A stretch of DNA of 64,000 bases, from NCBI GenBank assembly GCA_022496805.1, contig CM040100.1:20737009-20801008 (forward strand), read 5' to 3'. Shown one piece after another: positions 25,429 to 37,645 of this stretch (its first letter is position 1; each line of letters begins with the position of its first letter). This stretch comes from Pohlia nutans. Taxonomy: Eukaryota; Streptophyta; Bryopsida; Bryales; Mniaceae. Both the position numbers and the translations under genes were made by a program. Below the pieces are notes generated by a model, which ran no database searches, was not told the origin of the DNA, and saw only the letters and a list, made by a program, of their open reading frames with translations.

Positions 25429-25929
25429 CTTTCCTCGAAGAAAGAGGAATCAAACAGAGTTCAACGCAAACTTTGACAAGAGAGTAAACGGAGCCCTTGC
25501 AGATATTTTTTAATCCTGTGTTGGTTTTGAGTGTCCAAAATATAATACAGTAAGTCTGATGTCAAAGATATTACAGACCAGAAAAGGTTAAAATCTACAT
25601 GAGTGATCATTCGTCCATAATCTAGTCTAATAAAGATACACAAAATTCACAATCAAACAGAGCACCCAAAGAGTTCAAATATATTTCCTTGAAGAAAGAG
25701 GAATCACAGAGCACTCAAAGCAAGAATTTTGGAAGAGTAAACGGAGCCCTTGAAGATGTTTATTAATGAAGTAAGTCTGTTGCTTTCGTGACCAAAATAT
25801 AATACAGTGAGTTCTTCTCAAAAATATTACAAACCAGAGAGGTTAAAATCTATAATCATTCATCATTCATAAACTAGTCTACTAAAGATACACAAAACTG
25901 TAGGAAGAATGAAACCTCCATAAAATTCG

Positions 25930-27651
25930 CTATTCCGACCGCTCCGTAGCCAACAAACGTTGCCCGGAGATTTTACTCACGCGCTGCCGCAGCTTCTCAC
26001 GATTCTCATGAATCCTACGCAACCCGTTTCCCACAATCACAAGAGAATATAAAGTGTGCGTGATGATGGGCGCCAAGATGTTCCCCGTGTGCATCCATTC
26101 AAATCCCAAGTACAAAGCGAGTAACCCCTCCATCATAGGCGAGTAGATCTTCTTCTGTTGACGCCGCGCGTACCACGCCGCAACTCGTTCCTGAAGGTAG
26201 AAGCACCAGAAACTGTTAGTGACCAATTCCTGCCACCTATGCAATCCCAATCAAATTACTACAACAGTTAATTGTAGCAGTTTGGTGATCAATTATGAAC
26301 ACCAAGTTAACGAAGAGATTGGACTAGAAATAACGAGTATTGGCATCCCTACTAACATGTCAATTGTGGATTAGAAGCACCAGAAACTGTTAGTGACCAA
26401 TTCCAGCCATCTGTATCTACTTCGGGAGTTTCCAATCAAATTACTACACCAATTAGTTGTAGTAGTTTGGTGATCAATTATGAAAACCAAGTTAGCAAAG
26501 TTATTGGACAAGTATTGGCATCCCTACTAACATCAATAGTGGTATATGCAGATTGAGTTTAAAATTCAGAACAAAATCATACATTGTAACAAGAATTAAA
26601 TAAAAATTGGACTCGGTTCTTAAAGTTTTATGTGAAAGATTTATGCCAAAGTTTTATGTGCTGCAACTTTATATCATTGAAAACCACCTCTCTATAAAAT
26701 GCTTAAACTGGAAATTACTGTGTTTTTTACCTTAATATCAAATCGATTGTTCCTTCCACGAGTGACGGGCGCCACCACGTATTTTGGATCTTTGGGGCTC
26801 GTCATCACGTAATACATCGAGCTCGTCAAGGCGGCCGTCAAAGCGGTCGCAAAGAACTGCGCAAACGGTACAAAGAGCGGAATAACGCCCGTCAAAGCAG
26901 CCAACCCCACGGTAGTCCCTGTACCAACCCCTTTATCGCTCATCTGAAGAGCGTGTGTTAACCCGCCCTGAATCGCAACACGGAAAAAAAGCTCCTCCGC
27001 AATAGCCCCCGCCGCGACAACAAACGAGAATTGCCACGGTGACATGCCGCTGAAGAAAAACAGAAGCTCCTCGTCTTCCACATCACGAATCGCGCGAGCT
27101 GGTCCCCAGGATTTCACGATTTCGTCCTCGAGAATGAAGAGTAAGGCGATCATGGGGGGAACTGCGTATCCGAATCCCGTTGTGATTACTTGTGGAGAAA
27201 GCTCGAAACCCCCCCAAAGATCCACCCCGGTAAAACTACAAATCACATGCCCGGCAAACGCAAGACCGCCATACATCGCGACGGAATAACACATCCGGAA
27301 CACCATGGAAATCTGCTCCCAGCTCGCGTCCGCGTTGGGATCCGTTTGTTGAAGATTTACATTCCAATTCGCGTCGAGTGCTGGCGAGGTTTCACTCAAA
27401 TCCTTCGGCGAAGACGACTCCCCAATCTCCCGTCCGCCCGCCATAGCCACGGCGTGTTTGCCATTTCTGAATTCGTGATGAGTTCGAACCTTAACCCCTC
27501 GTGATAAAAACAAACCCTGATGATTCCTATCTCGCCATGGCGATGATTCTAACAAATCAAATTGCGAGGAAAATCGGATTGACCTCTCCGCTTGCGGAAT
27601 TTGTCCACAGAAGCGATCCTGCAAACCGAACGCGCGGAGAGGCGACGGCAT
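25930..27651 (-). CDS. CPBP-family (CAAX-protease/bacteriocin-processing-like) membrane protein
   Basis: Two exons: 27651-26731 and 26190-25930, joined in phase 0 to 393 aa. The N-terminal ~100 residues are Ser/Arg-rich and poor in acids at first, as expected of a plastid transit peptide (inference). Several membrane segments follow (about 120-142, 155-175, 205-217, 245-282, 328-358). The family's active-site motifs are present: EELFFR at 219-224, FEWMH (FxxxH) at 337-341 and a further His at 352 in the last membrane helix. CPBP proteins are intramembrane glutamic or metal-type endopeptidases, or scaffolds related to Rce1. Plant members are mostly chloroplast proteins of uncertain substrate. 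The 540-bp intron contains a tandem duplication that repeats the sequence next to its acceptor. The upstream region 27652-28030 is the likely promoter. Confidence 0.87.
26200..26533 (-). repeat. ~165-bp tandem duplication in the CPBP intron
   Basis: 26200-26363 and 26373-26533 both start AGAAGCACCAGAAACTGTTA and end GGCATCCCTACTAACAT. The first copy abuts the exon 2 acceptor, so the duplication carries the polypyrimidine region. The last few bases of the real acceptor (CTTCAG) are not in the second copy. Confidence 0.8.
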
Positions 27652-28029
27652 CCTGATGGATCAAACAAGAAAAAAACAAACAGGGAGCAAGCAATTTAGC
27701 ACAACTGACTAGTCGTCATCACTGCAAATTCTTGCACATGAATCCTTGCTTCGAATTGTCAAGTGGGGGAAATGAATTGCGGTGCGTGACCGACCATGCA
27801 GGCAGGGCTAGCTAACCAGGTGGCTATGGCGAAGCGAGCTTTAAAGGGGCTATTATAGGGAGGGAGGGGCTACAATAGGGAGGGATGAAAGGATATGAGT
27901 TTCTGTGGCTGGAATAAAGCCGGGTCGCTCATTGGCTGTTGCTAAACCCTTGTTGCTGCTCACTTGTTGGGGAGATTTTCTGTGTGCTAGGCTTGGCTTT
28001 TTGAGTTCCTAGCCTCAGCCATATCTGAC

Positions 28030-29140
28030 TTGGCATTTGGCATATCACCTCTGGTTTTAAATGGGCAATCTAATTTAATGGTATTTGGGAAAGGCTTGTG
28101 TTTCATTTGTGGTTTTTGATTGTGAGCCTTCAGTTGGTTGATGAATCATTAATATCGTCTTTTGGGTTGATCTTTTGATTGTTAGTTACATGATACTGCA
28201 GTTTCTGCACTTACTTGCTGTGGGGAAATTCATGTTAAAACGTAGGATGGCATCTGCCTACGTACTGGATGTTTATTTTTGTCACATAGAATTCTATGTG
28301 AATTTTTGCAATCTAAGGGATTAAAATCAAATGGTATTTGTGAAAGCCTTGTGTTTCATTTGTGCTTAACCCTAAAGGACCACAGTGGTCCCCTACAGTC
28401 TGTATTTGATGATTTGAAGCAAGTTTCATGCAAGGTGAACTACAAAGTTGTGGGCAAAGTTGAGAGTGAAATTGTGAAAAAAAAATCAAAATTTTCTGAG
28501 TGTTTATACAGATTTGTATTTATTCAAAACGACATGTATTCTTGTATTCTACATGATAAAGGAACCTTGGAGAGGGAGAAGCTGGTGAACATATATGCAA
28601 GGCGGTGGAAGTTAGGATTTGCCTCACCTCCCTCTTGAGAGCTCACATTGAGGTTTTTGGAATTTTTTTTCCCGTGATATGGAGAATCAAGTCATGGATC
28701 TAAAGAAAAAATAAAAATTTGCAAAAAGACTATTTGAGCAAGTTTTATGGCTTGTGTAATTCCAAGTCTTCCATTAGATTTGCAACATTCCCATACCGGT
28801 ATATGGTCATTCAGAATCGATTTTTTTTTTACTCCCAAAAATTCTGAAAAAGAATTCATGCTCAACGAAAAGTCATCCATCTACAATATAAAAAAATAGA
28901 ACTTTTGGCCCATTTCCCAATACACTATACCACTATCAATATATTGAGAAAAATACGCCACAGGGAGAAGTATGTGGCTCCTTTAGGGGTTAAATTTGGT
29001 GGCTTGCCTTGGTTGATGAATCATCGTTTTTTGGGTTGGATCTTTTGACTGTTACATACTGAAGTTTCTACACGTGCTCACTGTGGGGAAATTCATGTTG
29101 CCATCTGCCTCCCTCCGTACTGGATGTCTCTTTTCTTGAT
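28030..29140 (+). repeat. Segmental duplication interrupted by a TTAA element
   Basis: 28081-28275 is repeated at about 28332-28365 plus 28994-29140. Shared blocks include GCCTTGTGTTTCATTTGTG, GTTGATGAATCAT and TGTGGGGAAATTCATGTT. The second copy is split by TTAA element 6. Non-coding. Confidence 0.7.
28366..28993. mobile_element. TTAA-flanked element 6
   Basis: TTAA (28366-28369), CCCTAAAGGACCACA ... GGCTCCTTTAGGGG, TTAA (28990-28993). The body is 620 bp. An open frame of 119 codons crosses the left end and is probably chance. Host sequence on both sides belongs to one duplicated unit, so the insertion limits are clear. Confidence 0.8.
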
Positions 29141-29210
29141 CGGTAGAACTTTATATGGATAGTTTAGGATTTTTTTTTAAATTAATATAAAATAGGCATG
29201 CTTATGGAAT

Positions 29211-29948
29211 ATTGTACCTATATATAACAATTTTGTATGTCTAAAATCATGACTTTTTTTGGCATCCACATCACTCTAGCAAATGATATGTGTTATTTTT
29301 TTCTTCAGAAATAGTAATTACTTTTGGATGATCATGGTATGTGATTATTGATGAACGTGACTTATATAGCTGTCGTTCTTAGTTTTTTTTATTATGTTAA
29401 TTCTGGAGCATTGAACATAGCATAATAGAGCAATGGGAGTGAACACCCTTTTGTAATGGGATCACAGTCTAGTTACGATTAAAAACTTAGTGTACCTGGC
29501 AATGATATGATAGTCCCAAAATTCATGGAATATAAATGACATTCCTTCATTACTTCAAAAAATGAATCTAAGTGAAGATTCTCTTTCAATTCGATTTTCA
29601 ACTCGGTTTTCAAAAGGATGCTCCATTACACTGTTCTATTTATGCTATGTAAGATTTATAAATTTTATAATAATAATAATATATTATTAGTAATCAATAA
29701 TTAATAACTTAATAAAAATAATAAATAAACACATCCCTATAGAATATTGTACCCATATGTAGCTAGTTTGTATGTCTAAAATCATGATTTTTTTGGCCTC
29801 TACATCACTTGAGCAAATGGTAAGTGTTATTTCTTTCAAAAATAGTAAGTTTTTTTTTTTGATGAATATGGTATGTGGTTATTGACGAACGTGAATTATA
29901 TAGATGTTGTTTTTAGTTTTCTATTATGTTGATTCTGGAGCATTGAAT
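29211..29948 (+). repeat. Direct duplication of a ~205-bp A+T-rich segment
   Basis: 29211-29417 and 29749-29948 share TTTGTATGTCTAAAATCATGA, GAGCAAATGGTA-like and GATTCTGGAGCATTGAA blocks about 540 bp apart. Nothing coding is seen in 29140-30530. Confidence 0.6.
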
Positions 29949-30529
29949 ATTCGCTTAAAGTTGCATCTTTTTTATTTTGATGAATTTTTAAAACTGTAGT
30001 ACACACCAAATATTTTTCAACTAAAAATAGCCCAATTGTTACACTTGAAATACAATGGTTAATTTTAATGAAGGGTTTTTGAAAATATGAAAGGAAAAAT
30101 AACCAAATACTTAGGGTGAGTAGTCAGAATTTGCCTACGTATTACCTAGGTATCATCATGGTAACACCAAGTATCACCAAAGTATTGTGAAAAATATTGG
30201 CTACCTGGGAAAATCAAAAAAAAAAAAAATTTAAAATACGCTAGTAGACACTACATCATGGTCTTTATTTATTTTGGCCTAGTTTCGTGTGGGATTGCCT
30301 TGTGTAATTAAGTACATCTAAAAAGCGACCAAATAAACTTTTGAATATGGCTCCTATCATCATATTACTATATTTAATTTGTTGGGTCTTGTTAGCAACT
30401 AAAAAAAATCCAATATATAGAAATATGAATGTTTTAGACATTGTATGAGTAAATTGAGAATTTCCACAAAATTGATTACAAGCATGATAGAGGGCTGCTC
30501 GTGTACTAGTGATTGCGCACTAAATTCAA

Positions 30530-31108
30530 TTAACCCTTAAAGGACACATGTGATAAGCCTGAGGGGTTTAGTTTTGAGGGAATAATTTTAAAACTTTAGA
30601 AATAGTCTACGAAAAAATGTGAGAACTGTTTCATTTAAAAAGTTGTGAAACTGCAATTATAGATTCTTCGCAAATGCTAATAGAGGTGGATTAGAGTTAT
30701 GTTGGAGTTGAGGCAAATCATCGGGTGGAGAAGAGAGAGTTTTCTCTCAAAGTTTCTTTTTCACGTCGAGGCTAGACACTGGTTGACCAAGCTCTTGCAC
30801 CGGAGTTCAATTAGTTCACACAGGAGCTTGCTAAGGGCTTGACATGCTTACACACTCTTTGTGTGTGACATGTGGCAGCGGTTCACTAGCAGTAAGGAGT
30901 TGCGGTCATCCTTCATCACCTTGCATTACTACAATCAAGTTGCATAGATGAGGCTATGTTTCATGCCTCTATGCCTTCATTGACGCGAATTAGGGATAGT
31001 CTCCCATTTTGAAATAGGGGCAACCTAAGAGGGATGCCCACACTTGAAATTTGGGCTTAGATTCCTACGGGCTTGTCCCATTTCAGCTCTATGTCCTTTA
31101 AGGGTTAA
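30530..31108. mobile_element. TTAA-flanked element 7
   Basis: TTAA (30530-30533), CCCTTAAAGGACACA ... ATGTCCTTTAAGGG, TTAA (31105-31108). The body is 571 bp. Its middle is less A+T-rich than that of the other members. The terminal repeats agree with those of elements 3 and 6 for about 12 bp. Confidence 0.8.
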
Positions 31109-31349
31109 GAGTAGTGGTAGGAACTTGCAATGAAACTTCATATTCATGTGCTTATTCACCAAAATCAATTATCATATAAGAAATAATAGGAAAAACAAAA
31201 TTAATCGCCCTTTTGACCTATGTGTACAAGAAGACACTATTTAGATAACATGCACTTGTAAAACTAACACTTTGTTGAATAAAAGTAAAAACTTGAATTT
31301 TGAGATTGTGGTGAAATTCTTCTCGAAAAGACTTTTTTGTGATTCCATC

Positions 31350-31464
<115 letters not shown>

Positions 31465-31719
31465 AATTAGAGGAATAGAAGGAACAACTACCCAATACCC
31501 AATATCAACCTTGGAGGTTGATGTTCAATTTGTGTCCATTTTAAGCAAGAATTTGTAGAGATCGCTTTTGGGTTAAGGTTGAAATTAGATATAATAACCT
31601 TTAGTTAATAGTTCTCAAAAGAGCAATTCAGCTGAGAATGCAAGCATGGAATAATACTGCAACTCAATTGTTAACCTAGAGTAAATAATAAAATAGTATG
31701 GTCAATGTAATAGAAGGTG

Positions 31720-31920
31720 CACCATTTCAGTGTATTTTGACCGACTGCTAATCTGTCGACCTTATACTATCAGATGATGGAGAGGGGTACGCAAAGGTGG
31801 AACCTCCCCTGCAACGGGATGCTAAGAAGTAACTCGTCTGGTTGCCGTGGGTTGCAAATCAATTCGTGTGTAAATAAAAATTAAAAATAAAGAAAGAAAG
31901 AAAGAAAGAAAGAAAGAAGA
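31720..31920 (+). repeat. Possible retroposon tail ending in (GAAA)n
   Basis: A G+C-richer block (31735-31860) ends in TAAATAAAAATTAAAAATAA and then a (GAAA)n run (31890-31919). A stretch GGGTTGCAAATC resembles, weakly, an RNA polymerase III B box. It could be the 3' end of a SINE or LINE copy. No reverse transcriptase is present. Confidence 0.3.
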
Positions 31921-32450
31921 AACATTTATAAGTTAGCTAACTCCTTCTATTACCATAGATGGACGGAAGGGTTGGTATAAAATGTTTTTTAACTAGGGAT
32001 TTTTCACGGGTGCACTATACTAAACACGTACAAGTATATGTGAGTGCACAGAAGGGGTATTCGTTTGAACACTGCCATATGACGTATACATACAATAAAC
32101 GTATAAATATTGACGTATACTTACATTAAACATATATTTAGGACATAATAGATCTATATACAAAGGTTTTTTGACATATAACCCCTCTATACATGTGATT
32201 TTTAAAGGGAGTCATGAAAGCATATGATTCTCAAACATAATGTAGAGTGCATCCCAACAAAAAAAAATCAATTTTAAAAAAAAATTTAATGATGAAAAAA
32301 TAATTATTTGCGAATATATTTCATTTTTTGAACTTTATTTTTCAAAAAATAAAATAAGCATTCATATCAAATGTGCCGACCCTGCCTTCCACCAATTGCA
32401 TTTTAGGCAGTTTTTGGATTAGGTTGTGTGGTGGGAACTGATGGGCAAAC

Positions 32451-32819
32451 TAAGGGCGGCTTCACACTATGGCCGTCCAAGTCGAGAGGCCGTGGGATTG
32501 AGAGTCCAAACTTTGTTGAGAGTCCAAAGAAATCTACTGAAAATAGCCAATAAAATATAGTTTCATTTTTTATGAAAAGAAATCGACGGCCTCTCGACCA
32601 TAGTGACGGGTCTTGCAAAATGTAGGACCCAAACTTCCTCTCGAGAGGCCGTCACCTTGGTCAAAAAGTGTTGCCATGTAAGCATTTTGAAGGTCCACGG
32701 CCTTTGGACTTTGGCCTCTAGTGTGAAGGGTTGAGAGGCCGAAACCATGGTTTCTTGCAATTTGATTGGTGGAAACCAACGGCCTCTCGACCTTTGGCCA
32801 TAGTGTGAAGCGGCCCTAA
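32451..32819. mobile_element. Harbinger-like MITE, copy 1
   Basis: TAA (32451-32453) precedes GGGCGGCTTCACACTATGGC. The right end is the inverse GGCCATAGTGTGAAGCGGCCC, followed by TAA (32817-32819). The interior is full of repeated GAGAGGCCGT and GGCCTCTCGACC. The TWA target and GGGC..CTTCACAC ends match the autonomous Harbinger element at 18.7-25.2 kb, so it may be mobilised by that or a related transposase (inference). Confidence 0.85.
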
Positions 32820-33234
32820 GGTGGCTGGCGTTGTGGAACACAAAAGTCTGCTCCAATCAAGTACCAAATAGTTGACGGAGGTTTCTTGCAATGGAAGCAT
32901 TCATTTTCTAAATTGGCGGGCATTCCTCGCATCCATCTGACTTTGAAAGGGGCAAGCATACCGGTATGTATGGTGACAAAAATGTCTCCTTTGACAAAAT
33001 TGTCGATCAATGGTTAGTTCTCTTAGTTTAGCCACAAGTTCAAGCCTCAAGCTTACCATGTGTTTTAGAGCATCCACACCCATGCACGCTAAAGTTGACT
33101 TGCTAAAATTATTCATCTACATTTGAAAAGCCTTTGAACTTACACTCCTACACCCTTGAACTCCCCTGAAGCACCAAAACTGCGCATCAAATAGTCAATG
33201 GACCAATCACAAGTAGAATGTTGGATATAGTCAA

Positions 33235-34147
33235 TTAACCCCTAAAATTCTGAGCGACCATATTCTGGTCGTTCCACTTTTTGGGCAGCCTCTAGGGACC
33301 TCATACTTTTAAAATTTTCAATGATAATTTCAGTGTAGCTTCCAAAAACTACACTCTACATGTCGCACTTCGTTTCATGTCATTCCGATAAGTATTGCAA
33401 AAGTTATAAGCATTTGAAGTTTTTGAAGCGAGATCGGGCAACAAGAATTTTTTTATTTTTTACTCTTTTTCAAAATTTCTTTTTTGATTCATGATTGGTT
33501 GATCTTTATCTACAAATGAAGCTTTAAATCTACCCATTTTGAGCAATGGGATAAAAGTTATGAGGAGATATGTTTTTTGGGCAGTTTGGACCAAAAAAAC
33601 TTTGAAGCTCATTTCTAAACTCAATATTTTTTTAATGAAATAAAAGGCACTGGGTGAAGATTTCCAAGTACAACATTCTCACCGTTAAGATTGACATTTT
33701 ACAATTCCATGTCAAACTTATTAATGATTTTCTTTTTCCTTTCACTTTGTACCCACTTCTAGTAATTGTTTTATGAAAAAATTAATATGAGCTTTTTTCT
33801 TACAAGATTTTATATTTGAAGACTTAACTCAATTGCTAACATGGCCTTGCCATTCAATGAATTTCTAACCCATTCAAAAAGAAGATATTAATTTCTAAAG
33901 TTCAAATTTGTCACCGGATTGAACCCCAAAAAATCTTCTTTTGCAACTTTGATCCTTATAATCTAAGAATCTAATGGTCATTTTGCTCTCAAATTTTGTG
34001 CTCACATGAAAATTCAAGTTGGGTATTAGATCTTACGGTTAAATGATGAAAAAAATAAAAAAAACATGTGATTTCTTCTGCAACTTCCAAATGCTGCGTT
34101 TTTCATGGTTTTTTGTGAGAATACGGTCAAGGAATTTTAGGGGTTAA
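33235..34147. mobile_element. TTAA-flanked element 8 (intact reference copy)
   Basis: TTAA (33235-33238), CCCCTAAAATTCTGAG ... GGAATTTTAGGGG, TTAA (34144-34147). The body is 905 bp and non-coding. It is near-identical, inverted, to the two halves at 43.69-44.35 kb and 51.26-51.52 kb, and so gives the uninterrupted version of that locus. Confidence 0.88.
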
Positions 34148-35380
34148 ACTTAGATTTGAAGGGTCATTTCTCAACACGCTAGGATTGAGGGTCAAGAAGG
34201 ATTTTGGAAGGGCCCTTAGCATTTTTCATCTAGTTATTGCGTGTGTCAGACTCTAAGAGGGCATAGGTGCGGATGCTCTTAAATAAAAGTATGGAACATA
34301 CTTAAGGTTCTTTGGCAGTTGGTGGAATTCATCATTTTTGACAGTAGCATTGGAAGTGATCTCCCTGAGTTTAGAGGTTAAACTGCCCCTTTACACCAAA
34401 GAATCTACTTGATTGTTATGTTCAATTACTTCCTTCATTGTCTTAATGGTTTAATGGTATCACTTGGTGATCTCATTCTCATCCACTGAAGTATCTAAAA
34501 CCACTCTATTTACACCTACTTCCACGTATCACTTACTGCATTTAGTGTTCATTTGAAGTGAGGTGGAATTTGGAGATCACTATGATGGAGTGCGGAATTG
34601 AGTCATAGATGGTTTTAGGTATCATGTCCACTTTAGTTATTGTCTTAGGGAGTGTCACGGCTCTTTCAAGAAGTTGATTCTTTGAAGATTGGGAACGTGG
34701 GAAGAGAATTCAAGAGCCAATCGCGACCATTTTGCACGAACCAAGTGGTAATATCCTTTGAATGCGCGTGAAGAATGAAAACAGTAGTGAATTGGGAGAA
34801 TTTACCTGGGTTCAACATCGTGCCGCACCTCAACACAAACCCGCAACCAGTGACAAGGGTGAATTGTGACTAGGGTGAAAACTACTTTGCAGAGAATCAA
34901 AATCACATCCATTCTTCTCCTCAAGAGAAGAATGGAGCTTCTCAATCTTCACAAAATGGGTCAATTTTCATAGAATTCAAGGAGAAAGTGCCATGTACAT
35001 ATTCTCTGAATATTGAGAATTAGGGCATTTCTTTTTTCATTTTTTATGAAGTACCAAAATGGCAATATAAAATGTTATAGTCGGACGCTCCATATTTCAA
35101 CATGCATCCACATATTGGATAGAAAATATCACATTAGAAGACGTCACATATCCATAATTTTGTTTTCATCCACAATTTGACAATTTTATTCCAAGATATT
35201 TATTTTTTGAATTTGAAGTTTTATGACAAAAAAATTCCTGGTTTTTCGCCAGTTTCTAGCCAAACTCATTTTTTCTGGTGCAATCTGGCACTATTTCGCC
35301 CCAAAAGAAAATACCCTGCCACGTACCCATTCTCTGAAGATTGAGTATGGGAAGAAAGTGCCGCGACGTCCCCATTAACT
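34148..35380. other. A+T-rich intergenic, nothing recognised
   Basis: No convincing reading frame, RNA gene or terminal repeat was seen. Scattered G+C-richer patches (34640-34930) have no protein-like frame. Confidence 0.4.
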
Positions 35381-35394
35381 TATTGTTGTTATGC

Positions 35395-35645
35395 TATGAT
35401 GCCTGAGTATCTGGGATATTTTGGCCTTGAGTCTGACTAACCACAAATGTAGCTCCAAGCTCCAACGGTCCAGCCTCATGAGTAATGTAGAATGCCACAC
35501 GCATGGCCGCGATGAGTGCTCATGGTAGACGTACAAATTGCGACCAATCTGTCGCCTCTGAGCAGATTCCCAGGTTCGTAAAGTTGGGAAAAGCAAAACA
35601 ACTGTCCAGATATTGGCGCAACATGTTTGTCACTTGCACTTGAGT
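35395..35645 (-). pseudogene. Broken coding remnant, unrecognised
   Basis: Read on the minus strand, one frame gives a protein-like stretch: NMLRQYLDSCFAFPNF, then EATDWSQFVRLP, an in-frame stop, then ALIAAMRVAFYITHEAGPLE and TFVVSQTQG before its own stop near 35395. The even composition suggests a genuine gene or transposon gag/transposase fragment. The family is not recognised. Confidence 0.3.
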
Positions 35646-35829
35646 AGAAATTTTTACTGACGCGTAGTCTACTTCCCAAAAGAATTGGCGAATTTTTGCC
35701 AGGATTTTGGAGTGACTACTTTTACATTAGAAAAATGGGCAAAAAAGTGGAAGAAATCATCAATTTATTCTCTGAAATTTACTAAAAACGCCACCATTTG
35801 GATGGCAGTGCCTTATAATAGACAATTTT

Positions 35830-35935
35830 ATGGATGAGCATATATATATGTGGATGATTCTATTCATTTTTTTCCTTATTAGGCTACACTCCAAGGTGTT
35901 TGTTGCTCTACCAACAAGAAAATAAATTAAAAAAT
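35830..35935 (+). repeat. Second copy of the microsatellite-associated repeat
   Basis: A short ATATATATATG tract is followed by TGGATGATTCTATTCATT and a TTGCTCTACCAACAAGAAAA block, matching the flank of the (GT)n tract at 17311-17385. The remaining sequence to 36570 shows no gene. Confidence 0.55.
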
Positions 35936-36570
35936 GATTGTTCCACGAGGAGGCAACAAAGGTAGACCTTGCTACCAATACCATAGATAAACGAACTACT
36001 CTCAACAGACTCTTCATTTATGATGATCTTTGGACCAACGTTATTACTATTACTAGCACCTAGTATAACTTGTGTCATTGCCAATGGCCACTCCATAATG
36101 TAAGTTTTGTTATAAATTACATTTTAAATAATTATAGATTCTATTGTGTCAATTGCTTAGTATGATTTATGTCGTTGCTAGAACTACAACAGTTTAATTA
36201 GTAAAGGAATACTTGCATTCTCTAGGCAAGGTTTGGCCACGCAATTAGGAATATGATATTTTCCACAAAAATCCAAAATCTTTTTATAAACATGTAGTAC
36301 AAACTTGAGGAGGGCGCATTATTTTTCGATTCCTCACGTTACTAAATAAACTCATTATTAACTGTAATTTTTTCTATAATTTATCGTACATACAACATAT
36401 CCAAATTTAAAGTAGGGCCACTCACACACTCAAAATATAAATAGTGGCCTTAGGCACGACTGTCTTACTTGGTGTCAAAAGACCATCCTTTTTGCTCATG
36501 TAAATGTGTACAAAATATGATAAATTGTCACAATGACAAAGGATTTAAATAGAGTGATGGATGCACCAAA

Positions 36571-36810
36571 TTAACCTCCAAAGGTGACCAAGAAGCCCAA
36601 ATTGGACCTCATGTTTTTCTTAGCAGTTTTAAGTAGGTCCTTTGTGGATTTCTTTTTGTTTAAATTTATTTATTTTTTGACCAACACGAGCAATGCTCTT
36701 CACTGATTCTAGTGATATAAAATTTGGTCTCTTCCAAATGATATTTTTCACAATATGATCAATTTAATTTGAGATTTTAAAACCATGAATTCTTGCTCCT
36801 TTAGGGATTG
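36571..36810. mobile_element. Decayed TTAA-type element (tentative)
   Basis: TTAA (36571-36574) with CCTCCAAAGG on the left. On the right CTCCTTTAGGG is followed by ATTG instead of TTAA. The ends fit the family roughly and the size (~230 bp) is small. Only tentative. Confidence 0.3.
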
Positions 36811-37089
36811 AAAAGGATATATGTAACATAACTGTTACATCTGATTTCCAGTTTTCGGTCACAAAATCATCATCAGTAAAAATTTGTGAAGCTCGTAACA
36901 CTTTTCAGGTACTTATAAGATCTTATTAAAATAAAAGACTAAAAAATTGGACATTGTCTGTAGAGAGCACACAATTGGAGCAAAATTTTGAGCTCAGTAA
37001 GTGACTAGCACGTGCTTTTTTCTTGTAGTTTTCAGTATCTCCCATTTTACATGAGGTCAAAATTGTGCACATTAAAAATCTGTAAACAC

Positions 37090-37645
37090 TTAACCCTTAA
37101 GCGTCCACACTTCATTTACCTGGTCAAACCTCATCAATTTCTCACATTTTAAAATGTATTATATGTTTTTGGTATTTTTCTCATATGATTTATTCTTGAA
37201 CCAATTTACACTTATTTTTTCATAATTATTTAAATGAAATTGAATTTTGCAAGATTTTTCACATTTTTTTCTCTTGTAACAGCCATAGTAATTACAAAAA
37301 TGCCTAAAATAGTATGATTTTCTTAGGAAAAATGTAAATGATAGTGATGAACAACAAGGAGTAGATGGCATGCTTCTCGAGATTACAAAAAAAGAAATTT
37401 GATTGAAAAACTTTTTCTGCAGTGTATATTGAAATTTTAGGACTCTGAGCTTTAAAGTGTTTTTAAAAATGTAATTTTGACAATTTTGAAGAACTGTAAA
37501 TTGGACTAGAAAGTAGAAGATAGCTCCCACACTTTCTTAGTTGGGACCATTTTCATTTGAAATTAAGAACTAGGTGAAAATTAGAGTTTGACTTAAAAAC
37601 GATCAAATATGACCCCACGAGGCTCCTTGCACACTTAAGGGTTAA
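37090..37645. mobile_element. TTAA-flanked element 9
   Basis: TTAA (37090-37093), CCCTTAAGCGTCC ... GCACACTTAAGGG, TTAA (37642-37645). The body is 548 bp. A 123-codon open frame on the minus strand is Lys/Phe/Tyr-rich and looks like A+T-biased chance coding. Confidence 0.75.

Noticed and set aside
37159..37530. 123-codon minus-strand frame as a gene
   Set aside because: Composition is Phe/Lys/Tyr/Asn-rich as expected of A+T-rich DNA, and it lies entirely inside a TTAA element.
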